A DNA stretch of 64,000 nucleotides from Cloeon dipterum (GCF_949628265.1 NC_088788.1:31048335-31112334); one strand, 5' to 3'. Shown: positions 28,501 to 39,172, counted from the stretch's first letter. Notes: a model not told the origin generated them from the letters alone. Numbers and translations: made by a program.

Positions 28501-30122
28501 ATTTTGGGACTGTAACCAAAAATTTACAAATTTCTTCAGTTTGGTAATCTTGTGCATTTACCATAAAATGTATCTCCAAACCGGTAGTTTGACATTAAAA
28601 TCATCTCCTGGAATGAACTTTTGAGACCGATTTATTACTTAGGTAGTTGATTGACCTTTTACACAAAACGCAATTAATTACTAACCAAATCTAACGCGTG
28701 TGGATCGATTTTCTTTCTTCTATATAGTTCTCATCATGGAGAAGCTCTCAGGTAACTAACCGAACTTGCATGGTGGACATTTTGCAAATTTTAAAGCAAC
28801 CCACGTTATGATAATTTATTATATATAAAAAAGCAAGCAAAGTTTGTCAGTCACTGGACTCTTCATCAGTGATCATTTGTGAAAAACAAAATGTGCAGCA
28901 TGACAGTTTAAACAAATCATTGTGAATATATTTTCAACACGAAAACAATACCCTGTATATATAAAATATATCATACAAAAACTGAAACTATTGTGTCGTC
29001 TTCACACCGTAGAGGAGATTGTTTTTTTCTACACAACACGTTATGCTCTGTAATCTTTCCGTCAAACAAGACGATTTAAAAGAGGATCAGACAAGGTTTT
29101 GTCACATGGCGCAAACCTTTCCTTTGCATGACTGAATATGTGTCGTTCAATATATTTCTGTTAATTGTTTCGACTCACAGCATGTCTATATCTAATAATT
29201 CACATTTCTTTGAATGAATCAAAACCTTTTCTTGCTGATAATCCATAGATATGAACTTTTACTGTCGTTGTGATACTTTATTTCACTCTTTACAATTTTG
29301 TACATATATCAAATTAGGAATATATTTTGTGCATTTAGTGAATGTTATGTTGATACCACTTTTAATATTTAGATAAGGTAGTACAGCAAAAAGGGTAATT
29401 TTATTTGGCTAACAAAGGCGTTAGTTATTTTAATCCTACTGCAAAAAAGATTTATTGAGATTTTTAATTGGCAGTAAATGGACAAAAAAATGAAAATTTT
29501 CAGTTTTTTATCTATGGCTAAATTTAGCATTTTCAATGAAATGCTAGAAACAACTAACTGTAAAAATATAAAAAAATTGTAAATCATCCAGAGAAAGTAT
29601 CTATTTCGAATTGCAGAAAATATGGTGATTCGTTTAAATGCTTCAATTTTAGCCTTAATTAATTGTGAAACATAGAAATCATTACAGACGCCAAAATTTT
29701 TCATCCTGTAACTAAACATAAAATAGTTGTACAAAAGTGCATGATAACATAAAATGTCACTAATAACAACTTTTCTTCTTTAGCACTCATTGCAAGAACA
29801 TAATCAAATTAAATGCTGAAATAAAAATCTCGCTCACCTTTCGCAGGGCTCCCTCAGCAGGGCACTCGGCCTGCGGGTAAAGCAGGAGCTGCAGCGGCAA
29901 CAGCATCAGCTGTATCACCACCACGAGGCCGCCTCTCCGGAGAGTTCGCTGGCGTCGCCGACCTCAGAGGCGCCGTCCTTCCTCGCAGAGTCTGAGCCGC
30001 ACGGCCTGCCAGCGTCGTCGTCGTCGACCTCGTCAGGGTCAGCCCGCCAGCAGCAGCAGCACCACCGTCGAGTCAGGTCGATCGGTGACATAGAGGCGGT
30101 CAGCGCCGTGACCCCTGTGTGA
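13505..30122 (+). CDS. KAZN: Kazrin (coiled-coil, triple SAM-domain scaffold protein), 16 exons, N-terminus missing
   Basis: Coding exons: 13505-13689, 19559-19904, 20566-20745, 20800-20927, 21571-21747, 22213-22441, 22519-22617, 22767-22857, 23591-23739, 24565-24752, 25080-25268, 25329-25487, 25537-25660, 25720-25864, 26787-27000, 29847-30122. They total 2879 nt (about 958 codons) and every junction keeps frame. Exon 2 carries the Kazrin N-terminal signature (DENKTLATRIDGD, ANRRLEEL); exon 4 carries LLNQMKQLYSTLEDKEKELR and DFIRNYEQ; exon 9 the conserved GSISRVFAR; exons 10-14 the three SAM domains. The last two exons hold low-complexity His, Gln and Ser stretches and end in VTPV, a class I PDZ-ligand type terminus. 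Kazrins are cytoplasmic scaffolds at cell junctions and recycling endosomes. An internal ATG in exon 2 matches the start of the vertebrate protein, so a shorter isoform is possible. Introns are large (up to 5.9 kb). Confidence 0.93.
13690..19558 (+). other. Large Kazrin intron (5.9 kb)
   Basis: Bounded by donor GTAGGA after 13689 and acceptor TTCGCAG before 19559. It contains no exon I can support. A GC-rich block at about 16650-17230 is open on both strands, but the translations look like arbitrary sequence; AT-rich DNA fills most of the rest. Confidence 0.75.
21439..21500 (+). repeat. Possible truncated copy of a retroposon head with tRNA-like sequence
   Basis: About 60 bases beginning TTGGCTCG and continuing with TTAAGGCATT, GGTCAAGGCA and GATATTTGA. 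They match, at roughly 70 percent by eye, the first 60 bases of the poly(A)-tailed insertion at 35151-35580 in FBXL4. Only the head is shared. It lies in the Kazrin intron just upstream of the exon at 21571. Confidence 0.35.
22880..23047. mobile_element. MITE-like element with 18-bp terminal inverted repeats
   Basis: The left arm at 22880-22897 (GCAATCCAGGGGTCAGCA) and the right arm at 23030-23047 are reverse complements with about two mismatches, enclosing some 130 bp of non-coding sequence. The inner CAGGGGTCAGCA resembles the CAGGG-type ends of hAT-superfamily elements. I could not see a clean 8-bp target duplication, so it may be an old copy. It lies in the Kazrin intron 22858-23590. Confidence 0.45.
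24520..24541. repeat. Poly(A)/(AAT)n low-complexity tract
   Basis: A short A run followed by AAT repeats directly upstream of the acceptor of the first SAM-encoding Kazrin exon. Confidence 0.7.
24565..25864 (+). other. KAZN: Kazrin triple SAM-domain exon cluster
   Basis: Five closely spaced exons encode three sterile-alpha-motif domains. SAM1 spans exons 10-11 (WRAPTVLAWLEIALGMPQY, ENVKSGK, LSDVELEVGLGI, HRKKLRLAIEEH). SAM2 spans exons 11-13 (TWVSSEWLPDLGLAQYSENF, DARMLDHLSKKELEKFLGV, KFHQASIVHGIHLL). SAM3 spans exons 13-14 (DPIVWTNQRFIRWARNIDL, EYADNLKDSGVHGALVVLEP, LGIPQSKNIIRRHLTTELE). These are the most conserved parts of the protein and the firmest basis for the gene call. SAM domains act in homo- and hetero-oligomerisation, as in the related liprins. 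Confidence 0.93.
25865..26786 (+). other. Kazrin intron 14, no further feature seen
   Basis: AT-rich intron between donor GTACGT after 25864 and acceptor AAACAG before 26787. It includes a TA-rich run near 26170-26200. No exon or repeat is supported. Confidence 0.7.
27001..29846 (+). other. Kazrin last intron with a candidate 27-nt micro-exon
   Basis: A very AT-rich intron of 2.8 kb. One GC-richer, pyrimidine-rich island at about 28190-28275 stands out. Within it 28246-28272 could be a phase 0-0 micro-exon (AAG acceptor, donor GTTTGA) adding nine residues, SNSLQYLKK, without changing frame. Nothing else in the intron resembles coding sequence. Confidence 0.3.
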
Positions 30123-31130
30123 CCCACGCCCTTGAGGTCTCTAAGCCCGGACGATGAGGAAGACTTCGAGCCACTTAGAGAGTCGATCGTGTAGAGAATC
30201 CGATGCAAGGCTGTGCGTCCAACGGGGTGCAACAAAAGGATCTGATTGATTGAGTCAGGGTGTCCAGTCCCCTCTAGCTACCGGCAGCGGAGCCTTTATA
30301 TTATTTGCAGTGAAACACTCGAGTGCTACTCCTTGATTCCCATGCCAAATTCCTCTGTCACATGTGATACACACATATAAACACTTATAACTGCCGACCA
30401 ACTTCGGATTTTGAACAGAATTTCGTTCCCTGTGCTTGAGTGACGCCCGCGTTGGATTTTCCTAAGTAAGAAGAGTGTTGGATGGCGTATCATATTGTGT
30501 AATTTGAGATTTTGATTAGGAAAGAAATGTACGTACATATCTTCTCGAGAAATGTATCACTCAATCACGGATCTCTGACCAATCTCTGTTTATTATGCAC
30601 ACACTCACCTCGATCAGACTCGAGAAGTGTGGTTTCGGTTGGAATTGTATATTATACTCGTCATGCATATGAATGTAATCGAAAAGCATGTTCAAGCACC
30701 AAGTAATGCTCAAAAAGTTTTAACCACGCAATTTAGAGATCATCAGTCCCCTCCCCATAGTCGGTCTCACAACAGACGAACAATCAACTGTCTCTATCGC
30801 AAAATTAAGCTAAAGTAACCTATTATTATGAGTAGCATACGACGTCGTTCTTGTTGGGTGCATTTTGTGTGTTGTTGACGAATTGAGAATATTATACTCT
30901 CCGACTCTTATGAAAGAAAAGAAAAACTGAGAAGCATTAATATATAATAGTATTAATCTCGCATTCGTAAAGAATGGATGTGTATAATCATCAACCTTTA
31001 TCGTGACCTGTAACAAAAATGAAGATTTTCGCGCCGTGGCTGTTGGCGTTGAAATGTGAGAATCGTGTATTATAAAATGATAATATATTGTAATGCAATA
31101 TCGAAAATAAATTATTATCTTCACTGTTCT
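30123..31130 (+). other. KAZN: Probable Kazrin 3' UTR
   Basis: Follows the Kazrin stop codon. The first clear AATAAA on this strand at a sensible distance is 31106-31111, giving a 3' UTR of about 1 kb. The 3' end lies a few hundred bases from that of the opposing SSR3 gene. The extent is inferred from the signal alone. Confidence 0.45.
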
Positions 31131-31534
31131 TCAGTGAAAAAGGAGTTAAAAAATAGTGAAAGTAGGTTTCTTTACATCACCGTGATTAATGCAACCAGCC
31201 AAGCATTGACGACTAACTCTAGGGACAGACTTAACAGTCGCGTATTTCTCAGATAATATCCAAAATTTAGTTAATTTGAAAGCTAAGCTGTTCGAGTTCA
31301 TCAGCTATTTTGAGAGCAAAAATTCTGGAAGAATATCAAAATGCGAGGAGGGATAGATGGTGTATTTATCAGAAAGCCCAAAAATTTAGTAATAAAAAAA
31401 CAATGTTTTATTTAAATTCACACATCCAGTTATTGCAAAACATAACTCGTGACGGTTACACCTTAACGTTGTCTTTCAAGCCACAAACACGAAGTTTGCG
31501 CGGATATATTTTAAGTAGTGATGTTTATTGGCAC

Positions 31535-32373
31535 TTACTGAGAGCCAGTTGAGAGCAGAGCAAGCAATCCTCCAGCAGAGAGAACGGACAACGTATAGTT
31601 CCTGAAAACATTGTCAGTACCAATTATTGTCGATTTCGATTTTAACCAAGAGATAAAGTTTGCAAAAATTTGGTTATAAAAATATATATTGCTTGAGAAA
31701 GATCCTTACACAGCAGGGGTGAAAGTGGTGAGAATATAGAAGCTGCACACGATGATCAACGCCAGGAAGATAGCGTTGTTGTAGAAGATGGAGAAAGTGG
31801 TGGCTTCGTAGTCAGCAACCTCGTTCTTCTTCCACAGGATTCTGTGAAAGAACAAAATATTCCACGTTGCCGTCTACATAAATTCGCATGTGAATTTTTG
31901 TACACACCTCTCGTCCTTTTCCTTCTTACTCATTTTCTTGTCCTCTGCAAGTTTCTTGGTCATTTCCCTAGTCACAGCCTCCTCCCGCTTGACAGCAATC
32001 TGGTCAAAATGAGCTTATAATAACGAATTTTTGTGGTCCATGTCACATTTTCACTGACCTTATGCTTCAGCACGAACTTGGTATTTTTATAGGCAAAAGC
32101 CACGAGATAAGTGCTCGCGCATGTAATGAGGATGAAGAGGAAGAAAGTGGAGTACAGGTCCATCATATGGATTCTCCAGAAGAGCCCTGCGACAGGTTAT
32201 TTTAACTTCCAGTAAGTCCTGTTATGGTGAAACTCACAGATCGGAATAGCCGACACGATGAAGGCATTTCCGTAGAACAAGGCCGACGACTTGGTCGATA
32301 CATTTCGGCTGAAATCTTGCAGCAGCAACTCCTCCTCCTTGGTGAAAGCGACAGGTTCCTTTTTGGCAGACAT
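31535..32373 (-). CDS. SSR3: Translocon-associated protein subunit gamma (TRAP-gamma / signal sequence receptor 3)
   Basis: Five exons read in frame on the minus strand: 32373-32238, 32186-32059, 31999-31908, 31841-31710, 31601-31535. They give 184 aa, close to the 185 aa of vertebrate SSR3. The start [20 protein letters not shown] is followed by [20 protein letters not shown], the first membrane segment. The next exon gives [21 protein letters not shown] (second segment and start of the cytosolic loop), then a Lys/Glu-rich loop ([11 protein letters not shown]), then [20 protein letters not shown] and two more hydrophobic segments, ending [10 protein letters not shown]. The family is a four-helix ER membrane subunit of the TRAP complex bound to Sec61. 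Candidate poly(A) signals (AATAAA, minus) lie at 31524-31529 and 31407-31412. Confidence 0.96.
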
Positions 32374-32941
32374 TTTCGGCGGTTTTCAGTGAACAATCTG
32401 TCCAAGTGTGTGAGCTCAAGTGACAGCGTCCAAACAGACCAGACGGCGAGCACTCTGCGAGTTGGTAAGACGTGGAAGAAGGTGTGCCGAGCAAAGAAGG
32501 CGTGCCGTTGCCACGACCATCTGTCGCCCCTACAAGTGCGCATGTGTGCGCAGCAATTTGTTTTGAAAATAAACCTCGTACCTCTGGCTCTCAGCTCTGG
32601 CCAGCTCTGGCCTCTGGGGTGAGCGAAAACGTCGTATCATAGTTGACAGGTGCGAAGTGCGAATGCGAACCCTCGGCGTGATGCGCCTAATTAATTGGAT
32701 TGGGTTCGCCAGCGGGGTGTGATCAGTGGAGCATGATGGAATCCTTTCAAAGTACAAGAGCAGACTATCGGAGCTGGGTAATATGAGCACCATCGCCAGT
32801 TGAAAGGACACGCACGACGGTAGTGTGATTTCACATTTTATGCTGTCACTGCCGTGATGTAATTAGGCTGGTTTTAAGGGCTCAAAATACAAATTGCATT
32901 GCATGTATAGTAACAGGAATTTCACTGCCTGCAGAGACAAA
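32374..32941. promoter_or_regulatory. Bidirectional promoter region between SSR3 (-) and FBXL4 (+)
   Basis: The two genes are head to head with 568 bp between start codons. Just upstream of the FBXL4 start is an acceptor-like CTGCCTGCAG ending at 32934. A plus-strand donor GTAAGA follows 32464, so a spliced FBXL4 5' UTR overlapping the SSR3 5' UTR is possible. No TATA box is evident, as expected for housekeeping genes. The promoter role is inferred from gene arrangement. Confidence 0.5.
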
Positions 32942-35900
32942 ATGATCGCTCACAGAAGGAAGCTGTCTGAGCTCCAGGACAAACAGGACGACGAAAACGG
33001 TGACAAGTATTTCATCGAGCAAAACGCCCAGGACGTCGTAGATTTTTCTTCCCAGTATGGAAGCGTTGACAGTATTTCATATACAGCTCATAATTTAACT
33101 GGGCCAAGCAGAGTCTTCCCGGCGTATGGGGATCATGCCGAAGCTTATAGCATGGTAAGGATTGGTTTATGAATATTATATTTATTGAAATCATTATGGA
33201 TTTTCCTCTTAATGATTAATAGAGAACGTATGGAAAGTGGTGGGATCAAGCTCCTTCTGGAAGGAAAGAGATCCAGGGTCTTAACTGCAACCCAGTGCGC
33301 AGTCAAGATTTTGTTGGTATAATTTAATGATAATTATTTTAACGTTTGATATATGCCCATGAAGGCAGAAGCACGCGAGGTTGTCTAATTGTCTGACTAT
33401 CAAATAATGCTGATTCCTCTCATTTATGCTGACAATAATGAGAAGCCTTCCAATTTGTTTTTTAAATGTCAACAAAATTTTCAGATGTTTCATTTGAACA
33501 CAAAGTATATCCTTCGAAAATTACTTTGTATGAAGTCTACAACCCCGGAGCGCTTGTCAGAATTTGGGCAAAAGACCTGCATTCAAAATGGACTCTTCTC
33601 TATGAAGTCGATGTTCTCGAAACTCCACCACCAGCAGCTCGAAAATTTTCCCCACCATTGAACGAATGCCCTTTTCAAACCAGGTTTGTTTTGACTGTCA
33701 TATTTTAGCTTTTTGTAAAATTTAATGGAATTATATGTAGTTTCATAAGGCTTGAATTTAACCACGAGCACTTGGAGTCTTACTATGAAATTGAGAGCAT
33801 AGTTCTTGAAGGCTACACACGTCAAGTAGCAAACCAAAAGGTTAATCCATTTGCAAGGAAGCCGATCGGCGATATCACCAGAAAAGTGCTTAATTTGGAC
33901 CTAGCCCAACTTTTGTCGTCAAGTGAATATTCCTCCAACACTAGTAGTGTTACAAACAGCTCATCTGAGGAGGATGAAGATCAAGAACTAAATGCTTTTG
34001 AAACTTTGCCAGTAAGGCGCAGATTCAAGGCTATGTTTAAACTTGAAATGACGTGTTTCTTATTCCCAGTATGAGGTGGTGATTAAAATATTCAGCTATT
34101 TGGACTTGAAATCGCTTTGTCGTTGCTGCATTGTCAGCAAGAGGTTTGAATCTGTTGCAAAGGACCTGACACTTTATTCTGCAGTGAATTTGAAAGTAAC
34201 AAGAGCATTTCCATGATGTTTTTCTAGCAATCTCAATTTCTATCTTATCACAGAGTCACTGGAATTTGGTAAATGAGTCAGCCTTGCGATGCCTGGCGCT
34301 TCGATGTACCCGGCTGCAGGCGTTGGACTTGTCTTGGTGCAATAGCAAAAGCAACTTTGAAATGGCTTTTATCAAGTAAGCTAAAACTTGTTTTGACCAT
34401 TTATCCACCAATAAAAATGCATGTATTTCCTTAGACTTATCTCCCATTGCGGAGTGACATTAAAAATTTTGAGACTGAACTCGTGCAAATTCATCACTTC
34501 ACACTGCTTGGCTGAAATCGCTGACACTTGCTACCAACTCGAGGGTTCGTTTTTGTCCTGCTAATCCAATTAAGGTAAACCATTTTGTTCTTCTTCAGAG
34601 CTGAGCTTGCGAAAAATTCTTCCACCGTACAAGAGCCTGACGGGTTGGCATGTACTCTCCGAACTGACCGCTTTGAAATATCTGGACTTATATCATGTAC
34701 CAATTAACACTCAAGAACTGATGTCGTTTTTGCCAAGCTTGACAAAATTGGAGCACTTGAATCTTGGTAGGCTCAGAAATTGACAATTGGGAAATAAAAC
34801 CCTTTTATGTGTCATAACATAGGATCCTGCGCTGCCTCTCGCTTGACTCAGTTGAATATGGATATTGTAGCAGAGAGTTTGGCGAAAAACAACAGGAACC
34901 TGCGTTCGATTGATATGTGGAGGTCTCACTTGAGCATCACATCCATAGGTATAAAATACCTATCGAGGTGCAACAAACTCGAAGAAGTGGATTTGGGCTG
35001 GGCGTAAGTATTAAGTTTTTCATTGTTAAAGTGCTATGAACAGGGAAACACACTGAACTGCACTGGATTTTTAAGTTAGACACATCATGAATATGAACGA
35101 AAATCATCGCAAGAAAATTCAAAATTAGATTATTTTTTGTTGGTCTCAATTGGCTCGCATTGTTAAGGCATTCTCACGAGTGTCAAAGCAATAGGAGGTA
35201 TTTGAGCAGTTCGGAGATCTAATACTGGCCACCCAATGTCAGAGATGGCAAAAAGTGGTTAGTTTAGTGACTCGAATTGCTCAAATTGCTCAACGGGCTG
35301 GGAGGCGCACCGGCGCCGACTCGCTACTTGCTGGTTTGCACTTTTCCAGCATGCGTGATTTGGCTTCACGGGACAAATGTCTAGCGTTTCAATGCAGTCC
35401 TCGGTGCGGAGGCAAGTGGCCCTTGAGTGGGCTGGGTCCCTGTGCGGCCTGGTGCGCCCATGTTATCCGTTCGCGGTGTTATTGGGACCCGGGTTTCAGC
35501 ATTCGTGCTAGTGCAGTGCGCGCCCTTCCCGGTCCTAGGACAGGGATAAAAAGAGCAAAAAAAAAAAACAAAAAAAAAAATAAGCCAACAGTGACGCCAA
35601 ATCAAATTACCACACTACTTGTCATTAATGAAATTTAGAATTGAAATTTGACTGGTTTTTTGCTTGATTCAGATTAATTTAAAAAAATCCTCATTTTTGA
35701 AATAGAAATGGTCAAATGTAGAAATTGTGGAATCAAACAATGCGAAAAAAATTATTGTCTCAAAAGCGCGTGGTATTATTTTTCTTTGATTTTTTTTTCA
35801 ATTTTTCAATCCCTTGTTTGCTTATGGTCGTAGACATTGTACAATTAATATGAATAAGATTCATTGAAAATATTTACTGAATCTCAGTATTTTCAACTGC

Positions 35901-36384
35901 AGATTCGAAGTAATGAAATCCCAGAGGTGTGTTTGACTTTGACATAAAATGTATTCCCTTGGATGATTTATACAGGGAGATAGAAACTTTGGGTGATTGC
36001 ATTCAGGAGTTAGCAAAACACTGTCCAAAACTGAAGAAAATATTCGTTCCTGCAATGAGGGGATTGACTGACCGTGACATCAACGCTCTGATCAACAACT
36101 GCCCTCTGCTTGAGCAAGTTGACGTTCTAGGAATCAGAAATATTTCCCCTGAAATATGCTTCAGGTAATTGAAACTCGGTCCATAAAACTAAATCCTCAT
36201 TGTATCTTAAAATTGCACTGTTTTCAGACTGTTGACCCAGTGCCACAATATGCGGCTATTTGATGTTAGCTACTGTGATAAAATTACTAGAGCACACGTC
36301 GCCCTGTGGAGAGTTCAGTTCCCGCACGTCAGCATTAAACAGTGTACTTATTCCAGGCCAGATTCTATTGAGAATTTCATCTGA
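32942..36384 (+). CDS. FBXL4: F-box and leucine-rich repeat protein 4
   Basis: Eleven exons: 32942-33154, 33223-33316, 33485-33683, 33741-34011, 34070-34195, 34254-34375, 34435-34544, 34599-34766, 34823-35003, 35976-36164, 36228-36384. They total 1830 nt, 609 aa, close to 621 in human. The N-terminal half is the FBXL4-specific discoidin-like region (VVDFSSQYGS, RTYGKWWDQAPSG, SQDFVDVSFEHKVYP). An acidic Ser/Glu linker leads to the F-box (FETLPYEVVIKIFSYLDLKS), then leucine-rich repeats (LQALDLSWC, LKYLDLYHV, RSIDMWRSH, EEVDLGW, LLEQVDVLGIR, MRLFDVSYCDKI). FBXL4 is the substrate receptor of an SCF ubiquitin ligase on the mitochondrial outer membrane that restrains mitophagy. The start at 32942 has good context (AAA before ATG); an in-frame ATG at 32903 is an alternative. 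The vertebrate mitochondrial presequence is not apparent. A poly(A) signal lies at 36709-36714. Confidence 0.95.
35151..35580 (+). mobile_element. SINE-like retroposon inserted in FBXL4 intron 9
   Basis: A GC-rich block of about 430 bp that stands out from the AT-rich intron and ends in a 24-bp A tract (35557-35580, one C). The head, TTGGCTCGCATTGTTAAGG, resembles the D-arm/A box of a tRNA, and AGTTCGGAGATC about 55 bases on resembles a B box. This is the layout of a tRNA-derived SINE in plus orientation. Its first 60 bases are similar to 21439-21500 in the Kazrin intron. Target-site duplications are not evident. The open frame across the block is not coding in my judgement. Confidence 0.55.
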
Positions 36385-36708
36385 TGTAGGATCTCATTAT
36401 GCACTTGACATTGATAACCATTCCAAAGAAATTATCAATGTGTGTGAGTGCTGATTTGAAGCAGGGTTTATTTTTATATTGGAACAAATTTTAGGGAAAA
36501 AACTTAGTTTTGCTCCATGCTGTTTTTCTAACAATTTTATTTATACGTTAAGTGTCATAAAACGATATTCTCTTGTCTGAATTTACTAGATTAGATCTTA
36601 CTCATTGTCAGCAATTTCACACCCATCGTGATATCAATACAATATTGTGTACCTGTTTCCATTTTTCAATTAGAAAAATATATTAATCACTGGTCTAAAT
36701 AAGGTTGT

Positions 36709-36750
36709 AATAAATGACTAGATTTAAACTTTGGAATCCACCTTTTTATT
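36709..36750. terminator. Facing poly(A) signals of FBXL4 (+) and TMEM19 (-)
   Basis: AATAAA on the plus strand at 36709-36714 serves FBXL4, about 325 bases after its stop. AATAAA on the minus strand at 36745-36750 is the first good signal for TMEM19, about 470 bases after its stop. Cleavage 10-25 bases downstream of each would make the two transcripts abut or overlap by a few bases. Confidence 0.55.
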
Positions 36751-37219
36751 TTTGTGCTGACAAACATAATCATAATGCAGATGAATGTAATACAACAATT
36801 ATTTAAAAAAACGCTACCAAGAAAGGTAACAATTCTTTACACAAGTTTTGAACGAATGTTAATTAAACTAGCTCATTTGCGATACCCAGTAGATAATCCC
36901 AAAGAAGGATGTTTTAAATCACAAAGGAATGTTGCCATAAGCCTCAAATGTAGTTTTCACTATCTGCCAAAGGACCAAGATACAAAATTACATTGTAGAA
37001 AACTAGAATATGTGCAAAACTTATCTTAAATAAGGTAAAAAATAAGCACTTGTTTTTCCAAAATTGTTTCTTAGAAGCTGCATGTAAATCTCAAATTTTC
37101 TCAAGAGAATCTTTGTTCTGCAATAGTGATTTCGGTTTTTAAAACTTTCGTTTGTACTTTGGCACAAAAACGAGCATGGTTGCTACAGAACATGCACAGA
37201 GGTGTGTACATACAACGCT

Positions 37220-38529
37220 TTACACCCACAAAATATTCGCAAGCCAAGGAGTCAAAAGACCCATGATGATGCTGGAGATTAAATTGACACTGTGGTTGTC
37301 TAGAATTGGCACGCCGCTGATGTGCTTCACACCACGGCCCGGGCGTTCAACAATGCAGCCAGTCTTTTCTTCGACGCCTGGATTGCACAGTTTATACATG
37401 ACCTAATGATTACTTTGAGTAATAATACCTGAGTATTGGAGGGTTGCGCCCAAAAGAGAGTCAACAACGCTTCCGACCAAGCCGGCTAATCCTCCAGCAA
37501 TGATTAGAGGCCATTGGGGCGGACTCGAGAGGAGCGAGCTCGAGTCCACAAGCTGCACAACCGAAATGTAATACGCTACTCCAACCATCAATCCACCAAA
37601 AAAGCTAAAAAGCAAGCCTCCAACAGTCACGCCGCCGTTTGTACCTGCACCAGTATAGTTTAAGTTAGTGGAGTTGATGCTTTTCTCAACAAAGTTTTCA
37701 CCTCTTGGTACTTTCTCTCTGGTGGTGATGAGGAAGGGGTTGGTGTTGCCTATTACTGAACCAAGTTCTGAGGCCCAGGTGTCACCATTGCAGCAGGCGA
37801 ACGCTCCAAGGACACCCATACTCAGCCAAGAGGCCCTGTAGTCTCTGGAGAAGTCTACTGTTCGCTCTCCGCAGCCAGAGTCGATCAGGTAGAGGAGCGC
37901 AAGTTCAGTGGCCATGCCTCCGTTGCACAACACCTGGATCCAATTGCGCTGGCCACCTACCAATATTTCATTTCAGCAAATATTACTTTCAAATAAGTTA
38001 TCAACGACCTTCTTTAAACTCTTTTTCAATTTTCCTTTTTTTATCGCTCCTATATTTAGTAGCTTTGGAGGAGGTGACAAAAAAGGTCATCAGACAAGCT
38101 AGAAATGAGTAGCTGCTGAGGGTAAGGACAAAGCCTACAATGAGACCTGAAAATAAAAACAATGTGCTTTAGACTCTCATAACAACATTTTCTTGCGGTT
38201 TACCTAGCACAGCTCCTGAAGTGTTCAAACTCCTTTTTTTCAAACCCCAGGCCACGAAAGCCAAAGGAATGACCATGGACATGAGCCACCGAGTAGGCGG
38301 AATTACAGAGCCACCTATCAATATCATTAATGAATTTAAGCCGATTATTTCATCATAAATGCTTCTAAAGCTTGTTAATACCTTCTCTGTGCATTTCGTG
38401 GCTTCCAGTGAAAAATGAGAGAGCCATATTTCCGATCCATAAGAACATAGACAGTGGAACTGCGACGGCAGCCAGGAGTATTGGCATTAGTGCAGACAGC
38501 ACGGATTGCTGCTCATCCTTATTTCCCAT
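37220..38529 (-). CDS. TMEM19: Transmembrane protein 19 (DUF92 family integral membrane protein)
   Basis: Six exons on the minus strand: 38529-38382, 38314-38204, 38146-38009, 37956-37702, 37644-37429, 37377-37220. They total 1026 nt, 341 aa (human 336). Conserved stretches in order: PPTRWLMS and [89 protein letters not shown]-like [44 protein letters not shown]. Several hydrophobic segments indicate a polytopic membrane protein; the DUF92 family also includes phytyl-phosphate kinase-type proteins, but the animal function is not established. For the last exon, the inner acceptor at 37378 is used because the nearer-donor AG would give an immediate stop. The intron 37645-37701 is 57 nt and free of stops. 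Confidence 0.95.
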
Positions 38530-39172
38530 CTTCAGTGAAATTACCAAAAAAAGCCTAGAACAAATTACAATAATTAATACAAATTTTAACTTGGCATTGT
38601 GATTATATGTATTTTATTTCTGAAAATACGAAATGATTAACACTTCATTTAAAAGCATTTTTGTTTTAAAATGATAAGATTACCGTTCATTTGCTAATGA
38701 AGGTGAATAGTATTACTCAAAATATGATTCACAAGTACGGAAAATATTTCCATAATATCAATTTTTACCTAAGACTCAGACAGCAAAAGCTTTTCAAATC
38801 TTGATTTAACAGTCTATCATTCCAGGAGATTTTGCTGATTGTCCAGGTGACAACGCCAAGAAGATTTTTACAGGGACAATAAGAGAGTCTAAAACAAACA
38901 CAGTGATAGGTTTCTAAATTTCTCAAGACAGCACCTGCTCGAAGAAAATAAAAGATGCGAAATTCCAAGCAAAATTTATGAGCGCCTCTATCATTCCTAT
39001 AGGGTTAAGCTTAAATGGGCGTGGCCACTTTCGTATCCTTTCTTTTTTTGCTGCTGCCTGGATGGGCGCTACCACTCCCCTCTCCAAAAATGATCGAAAT
39101 GAAATGATGATTCAAAACGCTGCTGTGACCAGCTGACGAACGATAGTAAAATTAGTAAACACAACCACGAGG
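38530..39172. promoter_or_regulatory. Bidirectional promoter region between TMEM19 (-) and RPP38 (+)
   Basis: The start codons are 643 bp apart, head to head. A minus-strand acceptor (GTTCTAG ending at 38558) just upstream of the TMEM19 start implies a separate 5' UTR exon further right, so the TMEM19 start site is probably near 38990-39120, close to the RPP38 start site. No TATA box is evident. The promoter role is inferred from arrangement. Confidence 0.45.

Noticed and set aside
35255-35638. 127-aa frame in FBXL4 intron 9
   Set aside because: Lies within the poly(A)-tailed retroposon and ends in Lys/Asn encoded by the A-tail; not an exon.
38765-38968. 67-aa minus-strand frame upstream of TMEM19
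   Set aside because: No similarity to the TMEM19 N-terminus, and the TMEM19 start at 38529 has its own acceptor; probably promoter or 5' UTR sequence.
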